The notes: a model not told the origin generated them from the sequence alone. DNA of 64,000 nucleotides from an uncultured Clostridia bacterium (GCA_905235785.1 CAJOMP010000001.1:18977-82976), one strand, 5' to 3'; numbered from the stretch's first letter, positions 44,497 to 53,957 are shown. Numbers and translations are program-made.

Positions 44497-45371
44497 GATT
44501 GTCTTTCGTACATCTTATCTGTAAAAGCGGTTAAAAACCCGATTTTATCTATTTCGCTGATTATTTTTTTTGCTTGTGTATAATGCGTAAACGCTCTCTC
44601 TTTCGCCCCGTCGAGCCCGAAAATTCTCACGGAAGTAAGTTTGTTTTCGGCGTCGTCTTTATGCGGGGTTTTGCCTATCTGTTCGAGCGTTCCGCACTCG
44701 TCCATAATATCGTCGGTTATCTGAAACAAGATTCCCAAATGATAACCGTATTCTTTAATTTCATCATAATACTTTTTGCCGTTGACACAAGACGCGGCAA
44801 GCATAGGCGCGGAAATAAGTTTCGCCGTTTTATTCAGATAAACGTCATATAGATCTTTTTCCGTGGCGTTAGCGTTGTTTTCGTTTTGCAAATCGAGCGT
44901 CTGACCGCCTATCATGCCGCTATATCCCGCATATTCGGCGATAAGCGACATTGCCGCAAGATAAAACTGCGACGGATTTTCTTCTTTCAGCATCGTTTCA
45001 AAGGCAAAGTTTAAAAGCGCGTCGCCGGCCAAAATTCCGATGGCTTCCCCAAACTTTTTATGTGTGGATAACTTCCCACGTCTATAATCGTCGTTATCCA
45101 TAGCGGGCAAATCGTCGTGAACCAAAGAATAAGAGTGAATAAACTCTATGCCGAGCGCAAGGTTTTTTACCGCGCTTTTATCTTTCCCAAGCATTTCGCA
45201 AGCGGCAAAACACAATATGGGGCGCACTCTTTTTCCCCCGTCGCCAACCGCATAGCGCATTGCGTCTTTAATCACATTTGGCGCTGTTTTATCGACCGAA
45301 TTAAGGCAATTTTCAAGGCTTATGTTGAAAAAATTCAAATATTCGTCGTATTTTTCGGCGAAATTAAACAT
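44493..45371 (-). CDS. ispA: Polyprenyl synthetase (farnesyl diphosphate synthase)
   Basis: Joins IPP and allylic diphosphates to make farnesyl diphosphate. The first Asp-rich motif is VHDDLPAMDNDDYRRG and the second is FQITDDIMDECG. The two small residues before the first motif (SYSL) fit a short-chain product. Length is 292 residues. AGGAG lies just before the start, which overlaps folD. Confidence 0.92.
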   Translation of the reverse strand: MFNFAEKYDEYLNFFNISLENCLNSVDKTAPNVIKDAMRYAVGDGGKRVRPILCFAACEMLGKDKSAVKNLALGIEFIHSYSLVHDDLPAMDNDDYRRGKLSTHKKFGEAIGILAGDALLNFAFETMLKEENPSQFYLAAMSLIAEYAGYSGMIGGQTLDLQNENNANATEKDLYDVYLNKTAKLISAPMLAASCVNGKKYYDEIKEYGYHLGILFQITDDIMDECGTLEQIGKTPHKDDAENKLTSVRIFGLDGAKERAFTHYTQAKKIISEIDKIGFLTAFTDKMYERQS

Positions 45372-46215
45372 TTTCTCTCCTTAATGCGCAGGTGTACGCA
45401 TTATACATAAGCATTGCAATGGTCATAGGTCCGACGCCGCCCGGAACCGGCGTTATGTAAGACGCCTTATCTTTAACCGTTTCAAAATCCACGTCGCCGC
45501 AAAGCCCCGTTTCCGTTCTGTTTATTCCTACGTCAATAACAATCGCGCCGTCTTTTACCATATCAGACGTAACAAATTTAGCCTTTCCCATAGCGACGAC
45601 GAGAATATCCGCCTGCTTTGTTATACTCTTTAAATCGACGGTTTTACTATGACAGACTGTAACTGTGCAATTTTCTTTAAGCAACATAAGCGCAATCGGT
45701 TTTCCGACAATGTTGCTTCTGCCGATTATGACAGCATGTTTACCGGAAAGCGGTACGTTGATACTTTTAAGCATGTACATAATTCCTGCGGGAGTACAGG
45801 AATTAACGCAATCTTTAAATAAAGTCGCATTACCGACGTTTTCGGCGGTAAAACCGTCAACGTCCTTTTCGGGCGGTATAAGCGCAAGAATTTTTTCTTC
45901 GTCTAAATGTTTCGGGAGCGGAAGTTGAACGAGTATTCCGTCGACCGATTTATCGCGCGCGAGATTATTTATAAGATCTTCCACGTCCTTTTCTTCTGTG
46001 TTTTCGGGAAGAGAAAATGAAAGCGATTTTATCCCTATGAATTCCGCCGCTTTTATCTTATTTTTAACGTATACGCAAGACGCCGGATTTTCGCCGACAA
46101 GAATAACCGCAAGCGTAATTTTACGACAGTATTTCGCTTCGAATTCCGCCGCTTTTAATTTAAGGTCTTCTTTGATTTTAGTTGAAAGCAATTTCCCGTC
46201 TAAAAGTTCTGCCAT
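45364..46215 (-). CDS. folD: Bifunctional methylenetetrahydrofolate dehydrogenase/cyclohydrolase
   Basis: Interconverts 5,10-methylene-, methenyl- and formyl-tetrahydrofolate. Catalytic Lys lies in CVYVKNKIKAAEFIGI, the NADP-binding motif is GRSNIVGKPIALMLL and the C-terminal motif is PVPGGVGPMTIAML. Length is 283 residues. AAAGGAG precedes the ATG. It overlaps ispA by 8 bases, part of the nusB-folD-ispA order common in Firmicutes. Confidence 0.96.
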   Translation of the reverse strand: MAELLDGKLLSTKIKEDLKLKAAEFEAKYCRKITLAVILVGENPASCVYVKNKIKAAEFIGIKSLSFSLPENTEEKDVEDLINNLARDKSVDGILVQLPLPKHLDEEKILALIPPEKDVDGFTAENVGNATLFKDCVNSCTPAGIMYMLKSINVPLSGKHAVIIGRSNIVGKPIALMLLKENCTVTVCHSKTVDLKSITKQADILVVAMGKAKFVTSDMVKDGAIVIDVGINRTETGLCGDVDFETVKDKASYITPVPGGVGPMTIAMLMYNAYTCALRRENV

Positions 46216-46226
46216 TATAATCTCCT

Positions 46227-46613
46227 TTATACGCTCTTCGAGTATTCGGCAAGAATACCGTTTACGTAATCCGTGCTTTTTTCCGAAGAAAATTTTGCGG
46301 AAAGTTTGACTGCCTCGTCAATCGCTACAATTTTCGGCGTATCTTTGAACAATTTTAATTCCGCCATACCGATATAGATGGCGCATCTGTCCGCGGCAAA
46401 AATCCTTTCAAACCTGAAATTTTCGGATAAATTTTGCAATTCTCCGCTAAATTCCGTTTCGTTATCCGTAACGGCATTTAATAACGACACGGCGAACTTT
46501 TTATCGTCGGCTGACAGGTTGCGCGCCAAAACATCAAAAAGCCCTTCATCGCTTTGATTGAAGAGCCTTGCAAAAACATATTGAAACACGATTTCTCTTG
46601 CCACACTTCTCAT
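46227..46613 (-). CDS. nusB: Transcription antitermination factor NusB
   Basis: Small helical RNA-binding protein that acts with S10 in rRNA antitermination. The N-terminal SVAREIVFQYVFARLF and the C-terminal VAIDEAVKLSAKFSSEKSTDYVNGILA are typical. Length is 128 residues. It overlaps the Asp23 gene by ATGA. Confidence 0.92.
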   Translation of the reverse strand: MRSVAREIVFQYVFARLFNQSDEGLFDVLARNLSADDKKFAVSLLNAVTDNETEFSGELQNLSENFRFERIFAADRCAIYIGMAELKLFKDTPKIVAIDEAVKLSAKFSSEKSTDYVNGILAEYSKSV

Positions 46614-47056
46614 TTGTTGTTTTCCTTTTCGGGGCGAGATTTTGTACCGTCGGAACTGTCGTTAGCGGTTTCCGCATTATGCTTTTCTTCCCCGTTCTGT
46701 TCATGATTTGTAACGGGCAACTCGCTGAAAGTTACGCCCTTGACGTTTACGTTTACGGATATTACGTTATAATCCGTCATGGATTCCACGTTATATTTTA
46801 TCGATTCCTGAATTTTAAACGCCATATCGGACACGCATTGCGAATAATGAATAGACACGGTTACGTCAACGGTAACGTTTGATTTATCGATCACGACTTT
46901 AACCGCGCTTTCCGCAGGGCGTTTCCCCATTACTCCGCGATAAATTTCGGCATAAGGTATTTCGGAAACCGCCAATAAAACGATACCTTCCACAATTCCG
47001 TCGCCGTAAACGAGTTTATCGCGGCTTTCTCTCGGTCGAAACTTTTTTACTCGCAT
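46610..47056 (-). CDS. Asp23/Gls24-family protein
   Basis: 148-residue Asp23/Gls24 (YloU/YqhY-like) protein. The domain spans about residues 17-113, with YGDGIVEGIVLLAVSEIPYAEIY and a VTVDVTVSIHYSQCVSDMAFKIQESI core. A charged C-terminal tail of about 35 residues follows. YqhY homologues lie next to nusB in Bacillus and have been linked to acetyl-CoA carboxylase control. The ribosome binding site is CGGAG. Confidence 0.9.
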   Translation of the reverse strand: MRVKKFRPRESRDKLVYGDGIVEGIVLLAVSEIPYAEIYRGVMGKRPAESAVKVVIDKSNVTVDVTVSIHYSQCVSDMAFKIQESIKYNVESMTDYNVISVNVNVKGVTFSELPVTNHEQNGEEKHNAETANDSSDGTKSRPEKENNK

Positions 47057-47126
47057 TACAAATATTCTCCGATAAAATAAATTTATAATTATTTTACCAC
47101 AAAATATTCATTTTGCATAGTGTTTT

Positions 47127-47606
47127 TTAAGAAATAGGAATAATTTTTACGTTTTCGGGCGAAACCGACGCTTCTTCCGAAATAATCGTATAAATCGCAA
47201 CGGCGTCATCAGTCGTCAGGTTATTAGATTTTGCTATTACGTTTACGTTTTCCGAATCAAGTCCTATCACTACCACGGCGTCTTCAAACCCGTATGCTTT
47301 AATTAGTGTTTCAAGCAACATTTCTTTTTCGGTATTCGCAGTTAAGTTGGTTTTCATCGCAAGCGCCGCGGCATATTCGTTGCTACCGCTTTCCGCAACC
47401 GACAAAACCGAGTCGAGTTGCAATAACTCTTCGTTTCTGTTAGAAAGTCTTTCCGCTCTGTACTGCGCAAAATATCCGGCAGCGCTTGCCGATACTGTCT
47501 GCGAAGTTGCGGAACTATTGCCGGTAAACACGTAATTGAACACCGCGGTTACTGCAAGCAATGCTACCATGCACGATAAAATAATGATTTTCTTCTTTTT
47601 TGCCAT
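47127..47606 (-). CDS. spoIIIAH: Stage III sporulation protein AH
   Basis: Mother-cell membrane protein that binds forespore SpoIIQ to form the feeding channel. One N-terminal helix (IIILSCMVALLAVTAVFNYVF) is followed by the extracellular ring-building domain (FAQYRAERLSNRNEELLQLDSVL ... ITIISEEASVSPENVKII-like end). Length is 159 residues. It is the last gene of the spoIIIA operon. Confidence 0.93.
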   Translation of the reverse strand: MAKKKKIIILSCMVALLAVTAVFNYVFTGNSSATSQTVSASAAGYFAQYRAERLSNRNEELLQLDSVLSVAESGSNEYAAALAMKTNLTANTEKEMLLETLIKAYGFEDAVVVIGLDSENVNVIAKSNNLTTDDAVAIYTIISEEASVSPENVKIIPIS

Positions 47607-47622
47607 AATTTTTACTCCTTTT

Positions 47623-48126
47623 TTATTTCATAGCCAGAATTTCTATCTGACTTGCTTTTACGTCTAAAAGCGACAACGTCGCTTGCTGAATTTTGTTGTA
47701 AACGGATAATTTCTCCGCGCCTTCCGCAACTATCAAAACTCCGCATATTTTAGGATAAACTTCTTTTAATACGACCGTTTTTCCGTTCACCAGCACCGGT
47801 GTTGACACAATTTCACGCCCCGCGGAAGTTTCTTTTGTCGTAGTAGTCATGGCAAGCACCGTTTCCATACCCGACTCTACGTTTATGGCGACTGAAACTT
47901 TGCCTGCACCGTCCACCTTATTTAAAAGTTTTTCAAGTTTTTGTTCAACAGTTTCGATATATTCCGCGACCGAATCGGCGCTCACGGTTTTTTCATTGTT
48001 TTTAGGAAAAAAGTTTATTCCAAGCAAAATAATAAGCAAAATAACGCATACGGCAATTAAAATAAAACGTGTTTTTCCATCGGTTTTGATTTTATCTAAA
48101 ATCCCTTTTATTCGGAAATTACTCAT
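47623..48126 (-). CDS. spoIIIAG: Stage III sporulation protein AG
   Basis: Channel-ring component with one membrane helix (FILIAVCVILLIILLGINFF) and an extracellular domain ending in VYPKICGVLIVAEGAEKL..LDVKASQIEILAMK. The start is ATG 48126 (167 residues), overlapping the AF stop, with GGGGG upstream. Confidence 0.92.
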   Translation of the reverse strand: MSNFRIKGILDKIKTDGKTRFILIAVCVILLIILLGINFFPKNNEKTVSADSVAEYIETVEQKLEKLLNKVDGAGKVSVAINVESGMETVLAMTTTTKETSAGREIVSTPVLVNGKTVVLKEVYPKICGVLIVAEGAEKLSVYNKIQQATLSLLDVKASQIEILAMK

Positions 48127-48598
48127 AAAAATCAACCCCCGATTCGTCTATTTTCAGATAATCGCTTATTTCCTTTTTAAGGCTTTGCAATATAACTATA
48201 TGCTCCGATTCCGAACTTATTACAGCATTTTGCAAATTAACCGAAACGCCGTAAATATTTATCGTTCCTTGTTTGTCGATACTATATTTTATTAGGATAT
48301 CGCTACCGATTATGCCGTTTTTTTCGGCTGTTTTTATACAATTTTTTGTATAAAAGTCGATTTTTGATGCGGCTATATATTCTAAAAAATCGGCGTCGGT
48401 TTCTAATAAGTTTTCGCTTGCGTTAAAAATGCCGTCTAATGCCGCATCGCTTTTAACTATCGGTGAAACGATAATTAAAATCAGGACGAGAGATATAAAC
48501 GGTTTTACGAATTTTGACGTCCTTCCGTCCGGTAAAACCATTGAAATGATAGACACTATAATAACCGCAGAAAAAACACTGACAATCCAGCCCGTCAT
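48119..48598 (-). CDS. spoIIIAF: Stage III sporulation protein AF
   Basis: 159 residues with two N-terminal membrane helices (WIVSVFSAVIIVSIISMVL and FISLVLILIIVSPIV) and a soluble C-terminal domain. It begins immediately after the AE stop and overlaps AG, so translation is coupled. Confidence 0.9.
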   Translation of the reverse strand: MTGWIVSVFSAVIIVSIISMVLPDGRTSKFVKPFISLVLILIIVSPIVKSDAALDGIFNASENLLETDADFLEYIAASKIDFYTKNCIKTAEKNGIIGSDILIKYSIDKQGTINIYGVSVNLQNAVISSESEHIVILQSLKKEISDYLKIDESGVDFYE

Positions 48599-49753
48599 CT
48601 AAATCACCGAATTTGCGGATATAACCATAAGTAAAACGGTTAAAAACGCCATAAGTCCCACCGTAAGCGAAGACGCGATAAGATAATTTACGGATTTAGA
48701 TATACTCGTTAAAAATGACGGCACGGTATCGCTTGCAAAAACGTCGGTAACAGTGGCAACAAGTTTTAATAGTAAAGAAAATACTACCATATGTAATACA
48801 GGAGACAATATAATGTAAAATATACCCGTAAGCCCCGCCACACCAAGCGCATTTTTGACTATTATACTACCCGCAGCAACAATGTCGATTCCGTCTTTAA
48901 TAAGTCCGCCGACAATAGGAACGGAATTCGATATCGCATATTTTGCGATTTTAGCGGAAATCCCGTCGGTTGCCGACACCGATAAACCTTGCATTGTGAT
49001 AAATAAGCCGTAAACCGAAAGCAAAATGCCGAATATCCACTTTAATATTCCACCGAAAAAATCCGAAAATTTATTCAATTTTACATCTTTTGAAAAATGC
49101 GACATAACGTTAAAAGCCGTTAAAACACCTATAAGCGGCAACACAACCGCGTAGAAAGTGTTTATAACTACATCTGTAAATAACAAAACGGAAGGTTTAT
49201 AAACTGCGGCAGACGCGCCACCGCCCGAAGCGACCATTAGAGTCAATATTATGGGTGACATAATTTCACTAAATTTCGCTATATTTTCTATAAGGTTTTT
49301 AGTTTTATTCCAAATCAAAATAAATTCGGGAACAAGAAGCAATAACACAGTCAATACGGTTACAAATTTTACTATTGTTCCGACGCTTGCGGAAAGATAA
49401 ACGCTTTTAGAATTCTGCGCTATTTCGCATAAAAACGCTACAATTAAAATTCCGATCATTATCGGGAGCAAACTTTTTATTTCGGAAAAAATTATATTTT
49501 TTATATAATCAAAAATATTTGCCCCGCCACCGTATTCCCCGCTAAGTAAGTTTTTGAACACGGACAAAAAATCATAATTATCTGCGCCGCTTGTGGAAAA
49601 AAAATCTTTTAATTCTTCAAGGTCGAGATTGTTTGCTTGGTCGATTACAGTATCGGATAACTCGTCCGCGCTAACAGTTTGTCCGCTGAAAGAAAATAAA
49701 AAAAGCAGCGAGAAAAATACTGTAAGCAATATAAAAATGAAACGTTTTTTCAT
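48599..49753 (-). CDS. spoIIIAE: Stage III sporulation protein AE
   Basis: Large polytopic membrane protein of the SpoIIIA channel (384 residues). It begins with a signal-like helix ending SVSADEL-type sequence (SFSGQTVSADEL) and has about seven later hydrophobic helices (for example SLLPIMIGILIVAFLCEIA). The glycine/alanine-rich ASGGGASAAVYKP segment is typical. It shares one base with AD. Confidence 0.93.
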   Translation of the reverse strand: MKKRFIFILLTVFFSLLFLFSFSGQTVSADELSDTVIDQANNLDLEELKDFFSTSGADNYDFLSVFKNLLSGEYGGGANIFDYIKNIIFSEIKSLLPIMIGILIVAFLCEIAQNSKSVYLSASVGTIVKFVTVLTVLLLLVPEFILIWNKTKNLIENIAKFSEIMSPIILTLMVASGGGASAAVYKPSVLLFTDVVINTFYAVVLPLIGVLTAFNVMSHFSKDVKLNKFSDFFGGILKWIFGILLSVYGLFITMQGLSVSATDGISAKIAKYAISNSVPIVGGLIKDGIDIVAAGSIIVKNALGVAGLTGIFYIILSPVLHMVVFSLLLKLVATVTDVFASDTVPSFLTSISKSVNYLIASSLTVGLMAFLTVLLMVISANSVI

Positions 49754-50130
49754 TATAATAATTCCGAAAAAAGGTTGAATACGGCGTAGATTATAGGCAT
49801 AGACGCTACAAAAATAGCGGTTTTCCCTACAAAAACCAACTTGTCCGAAATGCTTTTAAGCCCCAAATCTTCAATTATACCCGCGCCGAATTCCACCACG
49901 TACGCTATACCCGTTATTTTTAATATCACGGAAAAATATTTTGCATTTATCCCAGAAGAGTCGATGATTTTTTGTATAAACTCTACCGTTTCTGTCAAAT
50001 AATCTATTCCGAGCGCCGTTATAATTACTCCTGCGCCAAGTACGGCAACTGAAAAAAATTCGCTGTTGATCGTTTTCAGATAAGTTAAAATAAAAACGCA
50101 AACTATGGCGCAAGCGACTATTTTTATCAT
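49753..50130 (-). CDS. spoIIIAD: Stage III sporulation protein AD
   Basis: Small membrane protein, 125 residues from ATG 50130 (MIKIVACAIVCVFILTYL). The track start at 50166 lies inside spoIIIAC. LGIDYLTETVEFIQKIIDSSGINAKYFSVILKITGIAYVVEF is the family core. It begins one base after the AC stop. Confidence 0.92.
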   Translation of the reverse strand: MIKIVACAIVCVFILTYLKTINSEFFSVAVLGAGVIITALGIDYLTETVEFIQKIIDSSGINAKYFSVILKITGIAYVVEFGAGIIEDLGLKSISDKLVFVGKTAIFVASMPIIYAVFNLFSELL

Positions 50131-50131
50131 T

Positions 50132-50329
50132 TTAATATAGATAGAATATGTTTTTAACTGTGTCAAACAACTCGCTTACCATATTGATTACTAATGTAAG
50201 CACTATTATAAGCCCGACAATAGAAACAAGCGTTGCTATATCGTCCCTGTCGCTTTTTTTAAGCACTTGCGTTATCACCGTAATAAGTATACCTATCGCG
50301 GCGATTTTAAAAATAATATCAACGGTCAT
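50132..50329 (-). CDS. spoIIIAC: Stage III sporulation protein AC
   Basis: 65-residue, two-helix membrane protein (IIFKIAAIGILITVITQVLKK and TLVSIVGLIIVLTLVINMV). Its length and sequence are as expected for the family. It lies 7 bases after the second half of spoIIIAB. Confidence 0.93.
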   Translation of the reverse strand: MTVDIIFKIAAIGILITVITQVLKKSDRDDIATLVSIVGLIIVLTLVINMVSELFDTVKNIFYLY

Positions 50330-50336
50330 ACACCAC

Positions 50337-50775
50337 CTATATTGCCAGAATAAAAACGATAAGTCCGAACAAAAATCCCAATTTAACTAAAACTTGCCGA
50401 TACTTTTTATTGTTACCGTCGGCAATGCGCAAAAAGTTTTCAAGTTCGGGCTCAAAAGAATTAAGCAAGTCCACTTGCGACGATTTATCCGTTTTGCCGA
50501 GATTTTGCAAATATTTATGCAAAAAAGCAACTTCTTCCTTTGAAAGTTTTCTCGGTCAAATATTCGTTCGCCGCAATTAAAAACACGTCGTTTTGTTCAT
50601 TGCCCGATAGAATTTCCGGCAACGACTTTTGAGAAAACGCTATTTCCGCTTTGATTTTTTTGTGCCAAAATTCAAACTTATCCCAAAAATCTTTTGTCTG
50701 TCTGTATTTAAGCGAAAAAATATATCCTATCGCGGCTGTTAAAATCGGAATAAGCGTGAGAACTATTATTCTCAT
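50337..50775 (-). pseudogene. spoIIIAB: Stage III sporulation protein AB, frameshifted
   Basis: SpoIIIAB appears as two ORFs in different frames: 50515-50775 (N-terminal 86 residues, MRIIVLTLIPILTAAIGYIF) and 50337-50522 (C terminus, ending LVKLGFLFGLIVFILAI). Removing one A from the AAAA run near 50550 on the minus strand would restore LTEK-LSKEEVAFLHKYLQNLGKTD, the conserved family segment, giving about 145 residues. This is either a true disabling mutation, a recent indel, or a sequencing/assembly error. All other spoIIIA genes are intact, which favours an error. Confidence 0.85.
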
Positions 50776-51644
50776 AAAATCGGATTAAAATCCTTGTCCA
50801 AAATTTCTCTCACATTTCCCGCAGGCTTGTCTGCATCTAAAAAAACGTACCTTTCAAAAACGTTATCTTTAAAAAAATCTTTTTTTTGTAAATCGTCTTT
50901 GTTCTTGCCGTGGCAACTCGCTATTATTTTTATCCCGCACGACGCCGCATCTTCCGCGCTTTTCCAGTCGTCTTTTGTTTGAAGTTCATCCGTTATAACT
51001 ATATGCGGCGACATAGACCTGATTGCATAATTTAAGGCATAATTTTTATCGGAATATTTTATCGCATCGATATTCTCACCCGTAATTTTGCCAAATTCAC
51101 CGCGCTCGTCTATTATCATTATAGAATAATCTGTATATTCGTTGAATTTTCTTGCAAGGTCTTTTAAGATAGTTGTCTTTCCCTTTGCCGGCGGCGAAAC
51201 TATCAAAGTGTTAAAAATGTATTTTAGAAACAAGTTATTAAAAATTTTTGAAGAACAGTTTTTTATTTCATGCGGAACTCTGATATTAAGCGAAGATATT
51301 TTTTTAATAGTGATAATTTTACCGTTTTCAAACACGCAGTCGCCCGCTACGCCTATTCTCACTCCGCTTTTAGTTGTAATAAATCCTTGCTTTAATCGGT
51401 CGTTAAACGCGTATAAAGAGCGCTCTGTGGCGTTTTCGATTATTTCCGATATTATTTCTTGCGAGCAAGTAAAAGCCTTGTTACGGTCAACAGAAACTCT
51501 GTTTTCTGTTATATAACACTTTTTCCCATTAAAAATCCCGAATACGGGAAATCCGAGTCTGAACCGTAATTCGGAAAGCCCTTCTGTATTCGTGCCTTTT
51601 ATAGCGGCAAAAATTTTATCAGGTAGAAAACTTAAACAATCCAC
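50772..51644 (-). CDS. spoIIIAA: Stage III sporulation protein AA (secretion-type ATPase)
   Basis: Mother-cell ATPase proposed to drive the SpoIIIA-SpoIIQ channel. Walker A is SPPAKGKTTILKD (the family usually has GPPxxGKTT) and Walker B is IMIIDERGEFG. Length is 290 residues. The start is GTG with no obvious ribosome binding site. First gene of the operon AA-AH, overlapping AB by ATGA. Confidence 0.92.
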   Translation of the reverse strand: MDCLSFLPDKIFAAIKGTNTEGLSELRFRLGFPVFGIFNGKKCYITENRVSVDRNKAFTCSQEIISEIIENATERSLYAFNDRLKQGFITTKSGVRIGVAGDCVFENGKIITIKKISSLNIRVPHEIKNCSSKIFNNLFLKYIFNTLIVSPPAKGKTTILKDLARKFNEYTDYSIMIIDERGEFGKITGENIDAIKYSDKNYALNYAIRSMSPHIVITDELQTKDDWKSAEDAASCGIKIIASCHGKNKDDLQKKDFFKDNVFERYVFLDADKPAGNVREILDKDFNPIL

Positions 51645-51691
51645 ATTACAATATATTTTTTATTTTATAAAATAGAACGAAAAGCACACAA

Positions 51692-51720
51692 AAAAGACCC
51701 GTAAATTTTACGGGTCTTTT
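51692..51720 (-). terminator. Terminator after the ispH/S1 gene
   Basis: A 14-bp stem AAAAGACCCGTAAA / TTTACGGGTCTTTT with T and A runs on its flanks, between ispH/S1 and the spoIIIA operon. Confidence 0.85.
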
Positions 51721-51745
51721 AAATCGCATTTAAACTCTTTTATAG

Positions 51746-53950
51746 TTATTTATCGGAATTTTGAAGGATATCCGCAATCGAAACACCGCCGCTCACGTCG
51801 TCTTTCCATTCGTGAAGTTCGGGTCCGTCTTCGGTTTCTTCATTTTTACCGCCCTTTTTGCCTTTTGTCTTTTCGTCATCTTTAACGGGTTTTTCAACTT
51901 CGGGCAAAAGCGCTTTGATCGATAACGTCATTTTTTCTTTTTCGACGTTGATGTCGAGTATTTTTACCGTAACTTCCTGACCAACCTGCAAAGCGGTAAC
52001 GGGATTTTCCAGCCACTCGTTAGAAATCTGCGAAACATGAACGAGTCCGTCGATTCCTTTTTCCACTTCGACGAAAGCACCGAAACTGACTATTCTTACG
52101 ACTTTACCGGTTATAACGTCGCCGACAGCGTATCTTTCAAGCACGGAATCCCAAGGTTTTGGCTGTAATTGCTTGTAGCCGACGGATACCTTTTTATTTT
52201 CTTCGTCGATTTTAAGAATTTTAAACTCATATTCTTTACCGAGTTCCAAAATGTCGGAACATTCTTTGCACCCCGTCCAGGAAAGATCGGATATGTGCGC
52301 AAGACAATCGAAACCGTTTACGTTAATGAAAGCGCCGAACGCCGCAAATCTGACAGGAGTACCCAAAACGACGTCGCCTTCCTGAACGTTTGCGAAAAAC
52401 TCCGCTTCTTTTTCTGCTCTTATAGCGTCTCTTTCCGCTTTTTCCGCTTCGAGAATAACGCGTTGAGAACCGACGATCTGACGGCGCGCGCCTCTTGATT
52501 CAACTTTTTCGGCTTTAAGTCTTAAACTCTTGCCGACATATTTTTCCAAGTCTTTGACAAATCCCAAACGAATTTGCGATGAAGGAACGAAAATGTCGTA
52601 ACTGCCGAATTTTCCGGTAAGTCCGCCTTTGTTCGTACCCGTGATTTGCGCTTCAAAAATTTTACCGCTTCTGATTTCTTCGATTTCGGCTTCCTCTTTT
52701 AAAACGCCTTCCATTTTCTTTTCGGAAAATTTCAAGGGTTTTTTACCGATAACCATAACGCGAATAACTTCGCCTATTTTATCTTTATAATCTTCTTTAT
52801 TATAATTTTCAGTAAGAAGTTCCTCTTTCGGAAGTTCAAAATTGTCAACCTTTGCATTATTGACCGAAAGCGTTAAACCTGCGTCGGTTGCAGAAGAAAT
52901 TTTGGCTTTAACGATCTGACCGATACGCAAGTCTTTTGTCGGCTTAATCTTATCGAAAGCCTCTTCCATCTCCGATTTTGCGGCCGCTGCGGGTTGTTCT
53001 GCGACAACAGGTTCTTCCGCCGTTTCGGTCGGAGTTGCTGTGACCGTAACGTTTTCTGTTTCCGCGGCAACTTTTGCGGTTTCGGTTTCAACTGTTTCGG
53101 TCGTTATGATTTCTTCTGTAACGTTAGCCATATAAGACATTACCTCTTGGTATTGTTCGTCGGGCGTAGACGCGCCCATTACAATACCTACCTTATTAAA
53201 TTTTTTTATTTTATCGTAATCAAAGTCTTTCGGACTTATAATTCTGTACGTGTTGTCGCAATTTAGTCGGCATATTTCAAAAAGTTTATTCGTATTATTA
53301 CTGTTTCTGCCGCCGAGCACTAACACGGCGTCGCAACGCCTTGAAATTATGTCCGCTTCTTTTTGACGCTTGGTTGTAGTATAACAAATTGTTTTGAAAA
53401 TATCAACTGTTTTGACCTTGTTACGGCTAAAATTTTTAATTATACGGTCAAATTTTTCTTCGGAAAAGGTCGTTTGGACAACAATACACAGTTTATCGGC
53501 AGAAATTGCTTCCAAATCCTGTTCGTTTTCACATATAAACGCGCTATTATCGCACCAACCGTTAATTCCTATAATTTCGGGATGGTTTTTATTTCCGATT
53601 ATCGCGATAGTATAACCGTCTTTATGCCGTTTTTCAACGATAGAGTGAATTTCTTTAACGTAAGGACAAGTACAATCGACTACATTGACTTTTTTCGCAT
53701 TAAGCAAATCGTACGTTTCTTTGGGTTCACCGTGAGTACGGATAAGCACTGTATCGCCGCTTTTGATTTTATCGTCTTGTGCGCTTTGAACAACCTCGAC
53801 GCCCGTCGTTTTAAGTTTGTCGTTAACGTCTTCGTTATGGATGATTTCTCCTAACACGAATCTTTTTTCGCCTTGTAGCGAAAACGCATTTTCTATCGCT
53901 CGTTTCACGCCAAAACAAAATCCGTTATTTTTACCGATAATTACACGCAT
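51746..53950 (-). CDS. ispH: IspH-ribosomal protein S1 fusion
   Basis: 734 residues. The N-terminal part (1-280) is 4-hydroxy-3-methylbut-2-enyl diphosphate reductase, the last MEP-pathway step, with Fe-S cysteines C12 (GFCFGVKRAIE), C95 (DCTCPYVKE) and C189 (TICYTTTKRQ), His38, His73 and Glu125. An Ala/Thr/Glu-rich linker (about 280-340) joins four S1 RNA-binding domains (about 340-700, for example FAAFGAFINVNGFDCLAHIS and IVSFGAFVEVEKGIDGLVHVSQIS). This fusion is known in Clostridia. No clear ribosome binding site; palindromic site 3 lies 13-27 bases upstream. Confidence 0.95.
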   Translation of the reverse strand: MRVIIGKNNGFCFGVKRAIENAFSLQGEKRFVLGEIIHNEDVNDKLKTTGVEVVQSAQDDKIKSGDTVLIRTHGEPKETYDLLNAKKVNVVDCTCPYVKEIHSIVEKRHKDGYTIAIIGNKNHPEIIGINGWCDNSAFICENEQDLEAISADKLCIVVQTTFSEEKFDRIIKNFSRNKVKTVDIFKTICYTTTKRQKEADIISRRCDAVLVLGGRNSNNTNKLFEICRLNCDNTYRIISPKDFDYDKIKKFNKVGIVMGASTPDEQYQEVMSYMANVTEEIITTETVETETAKVAAETENVTVTATPTETAEEPVVAEQPAAAAKSEMEEAFDKIKPTKDLRIGQIVKAKISSATDAGLTLSVNNAKVDNFELPKEELLTENYNKEDYKDKIGEVIRVMVIGKKPLKFSEKKMEGVLKEEAEIEEIRSGKIFEAQITGTNKGGLTGKFGSYDIFVPSSQIRLGFVKDLEKYVGKSLRLKAEKVESRGARRQIVGSQRVILEAEKAERDAIRAEKEAEFFANVQEGDVVLGTPVRFAAFGAFINVNGFDCLAHISDLSWTGCKECSDILELGKEYEFKILKIDEENKKVSVGYKQLQPKPWDSVLERYAVGDVITGKVVRIVSFGAFVEVEKGIDGLVHVSQISNEWLENPVTALQVGQEVTVKILDINVEKEKMTLSIKALLPEVEKPVKDDEKTKGKKGGKNEETEDGPELHEWKDDVSGGVSIADILQNSDK

Positions 53951-53957
53951 AATATGT

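Noticed and set aside
50515-50560. Programmed frameshift in spoIIIAB
   Set aside because: There is no classic slippery heptamer, and the needed +1 shift at a four-A run is better explained by an indel or sequencing error.
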